Source: Pseudomonadota bacterium
Lineage (GTDB): Bacteria > Pseudomonadota > Gammaproteobacteria > Steroidobacterales > Steroidobacteraceae
DNA length: 64,000 nucleotides
Reading direction: 5' to 3'
Assembly (NCBI GenBank): GCA_021805865.1
Contig: JAJZDX010000002.1
Span: 174,310 to 238,309, forward strand
Of the stretch, positions 62,617 to 64,000 are shown piece after piece. Below the pieces are notes generated by a model. That model was not told where the DNA came from and did not search any database. It worked only from the letters and a program-made list of their open reading frames with translations. A program made the position numbers and the translations under genes. Position 1 is the first letter of the stretch; each line of letters begins with the position of its first letter.

Positions 62617-63000
62617 CTACTGCAAGCGCATGGCACCGTCGAGCTTGGCAAAATCCCGATCGAACGTACCCAGTGGCAAATGCCCGACCTTTCGCGCGAT
62701 CTCCAGCACGAGGCAGTCTGAAAAGCCGAGCGAAGGCCGCCTTCGGAAGCTCTCGATGGCCGCAGCCACTACATCAGAGTCCTGTACCGTAAGGTGCTGG
62801 TGGTTGAGCAACATGTCGACGGCGGTCGCGATCTGTTCCGGCGTGCGCTCATATACTGCGTCGAGCACCCATAGGGTCTCCGCCAGTACCAGATGCGATA
62901 CCCACGCGCCACTTGCGATGAATTCTTCGGCTGCGCGGACCTGGTCCGCCTCGTCGCGAACAACGAGACGTACCAGTACGTTTGTATCAACCGCGCGCAT
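62617..63000 (-). CDS. vapC: PIN-domain ribonuclease toxin, VapC family
   Basis: A 127-residue PIN-domain protein with the expected acidic residues: Asp in AVDTNVLVRL, Glu in LAETLWVL, Asp in GFSDCLVLEIA and Asp in TFDRDFAKL. VapC toxins cleave tRNA or rRNA when released from their antitoxin. The start at 63000 overlaps the antitoxin gene by 14 bases, and an ATG at 63015 is possible. It is coupled to the AbrB-type antitoxin and located next to the probable attachment site, as is common for plasmid- or island-stabilising modules. Confidence 0.88.
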   Translation of the reverse strand: MRAVDTNVLVRLVVRDEADQVRAAEEFIASGAWVSHLVLAETLWVLDAVYERTPEQIATAVDMLLNHQHLTVQDSDVVAAAIESFRRRPSLGFSDCLVLEIARKVGHLPLGTFDRDFAKLDGAMRLQ

Positions 63001-63247
63001 GCCGTCTGCGGACATACTTCCGAATGGCTGCTCTCACTTCCACGGGCTTTGCCCTTGAGCCATCTTCCGGAAACAGTACGGCGTGTACTTCCTCGGAGCT
63101 ATACCGTCCTGCTCTCCGGACGACGACTTGGTCATTCTCTTCGTCCCATTCGAGAACAGAACCTGGGCCTACGCCGAGCTTCTTGCGCACCTCAGCGGGC
63201 ACCGAGATCTGACCCTGGGCGGTCACTTTTGAGTGTGCGATAGCCAC
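62987..63247 (-). CDS. vapB: AbrB/SpoVT-type antitoxin
   Basis: An 86-residue protein with a swapped-hairpin AbrB domain (HSKVTAQGQISVPAEVRKKL, then GPGSVLEWDEEND) that binds DNA, and a C-terminal tail (about 50-86) that should neutralise the toxin. It is first in the pair and overlaps vapC, as in standard modules. It probably represses its own promoter, upstream of 63247. Confidence 0.88.
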   Translation of the reverse strand: MAIAHSKVTAQGQISVPAEVRKKLGVGPGSVLEWDEENDQVVVRRAGRYSSEEVHAVLFPEDGSRAKPVEVRAAIRKYVRRRHARG

Positions 63248-63810
63248 ACATGGAGATTACCATGGTAATGAAATATTGGCAAGCTCTGCTGCCACGCAGC
63301 CATGACACATCGGTCCGCAAGTCCACTTGACGCTCTAAGCGCCGGAAATCGCGGGCGAAATGCAAACTCACCTCTTGGGCGGGCCGCCATCGACGCTTTT
63401 CAGTCTGTTTCTCTGCCCGGCACTCAGCGTCAAATGTGTGCCTATTCCGCCTTTGCGACCGGAGATGTTCATATGACCGGTCGCAGAGCAAACAGTCCCT
63501 TCAGGCGACTGTCGTGAATTCCATATGACTGGCAGCAGATATAACTTCTCATTATACGGCCCAAGGGCGGATCCTGAGGACAGCTGGTTTGCGCGTGCCG
63601 CGATCCCTGGGTCAAGTGATTCTCACCGGGCAAGACCTCTGCCTGAAACCGACGAGTTGCTGCGACGTGCAGGTGAAAGTCCGACTGGTCCAAGAATCGT
63701 TACGGACTCTGTATGTCAGTTCGGGGACGGAAGCGGTCTCACGAATGACTGCCACTAATCAGTTCATAAGTATCCGTACATGAAGGACAGATGCATGGTA
63801 TTCTTGTCGG
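63248..63810. other. No recognisable gene
   Basis: About 560 bases between the antitoxin start and the transposase. It should hold the antitoxin promoter (leftward) and the left end of the IS630-type element. The frames seen have no recognisable domain. Confidence 0.4.
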
Positions 63811-64000
63811 ATGAGACGACAAGATGCCCGCAAGCTCGATCACGCGACGTTGGAGGCGATCCGAATCCGCGCTGTGCAGCGGGTGCAGGCCGGGGAGAGC
63901 CCCGAGCTGGTGATCAGGACGCTGGGCTACTCGAGCCGCTGCATCTACAGTTGGCTGGCGATGTATCGGTCCGGCGGGTGGGACGCGTTGAAGGCGAAGC
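63811..64000 (+). CDS. IS630-type transposase, N-terminal part (runs off the window)
   Basis: The first 63 codons of a transposase-like protein. The helix-turn-helix region reads ATLEAIRIRAVQRVQAGESP, followed by GYSSRCIYSWLAMYRSGGWD, the pattern of IS630-family N-termini. The catalytic core lies beyond the window end, so intactness is unknown. Confidence 0.75.
   Translation, partial: MRRQDARKLDHATLEAIRIRAVQRVQAGESPELVIRTLGYSSRCIYSWLAMYRSGGWDALKAK

Noticed and set aside
62383..62721. Plus-strand frame across the tRNA fragment
   Set aside because: It runs through the tRNA-Gly 3' end and opposite vapC, so it is not a plausible gene.

Overview
The window is GC-rich DNA (judged by eye, not computed) from a Gram-negative bacterium, most likely a proteobacterium. 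It encodes TonB-dependent outer-membrane receptors, a Tat-exported HiPIP, a cytochrome P460-type haem protein, AraC and TetR regulators and extensive acyl-CoA metabolism. A gammaproteobacterium of the Nevskiales/Steroidobacterales type would fit, but no single marker here fixes the lineage.

Most of the window is a catabolic island built from repeated sets of the same families. Block A (about 66-12464) is divergent. Leftward it has an MFE-2-like SDR, thiolase, GPH-type sugar symporter, SMP-30 lactonase and GH2 beta-mannosidase. Rightward it has a TonB receptor, an acyl-CoA synthetase and a broken carboxylesterase. Block C (about 40296-49900) has the same gene order and orientation, but only the symporter, receptor and synthetase remain intact. 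The SDR, thiolase, lactonase, mannosidase and esterase are all relics, the lactonase and mannosidase relics are fused by a deletion, and the thiolase relic holds an 8-bp tandem repeat. Block B (about 24765-40212) is a rearranged relative: AraC regulator, different TonB receptor and acyl-CoA synthetase, then thiolase, symporter, esterase, FadN-like enzyme, another SMP-30 protein and a decayed CoA-transferase. Block D (50003-59470) adds an acyl-CoA dehydrogenase pair, SDR, FadB/J-like enzyme, second thiolase type, TetR regulator and an intact esterase.

These genes read as one pathway. A conjugate would be imported through TonB receptors, cleaved by type-B esterases (and a beta-mannosidase for a sugar part), activated by acyl-CoA synthetases and shortened by beta-oxidation, with sugar parts handled by GPH symporters, lactonases and a mannitol-type dehydrogenase. 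The substrate cannot be read from sequence. Three promoters share an extended -35 element, and all three receptor genes have a run of six to nine G at the ribosome-binding site.

Between blocks A and B (12.6-24.5 kb) lie a sulfotransferase, an MDR oxidoreductase, a HiPIP, a P460-like cytochrome, a stand-alone EF-G, a mannitol-type dehydrogenase, an IS1634 remnant and several small pseudogenes. The right end is mobile: an IS66-like element carrying a Dam-type methylase (60008-62258), a 3' tRNA-Gly fragment that looks like an attachment site, a VapBC module and the start of an IS630-like transposase.
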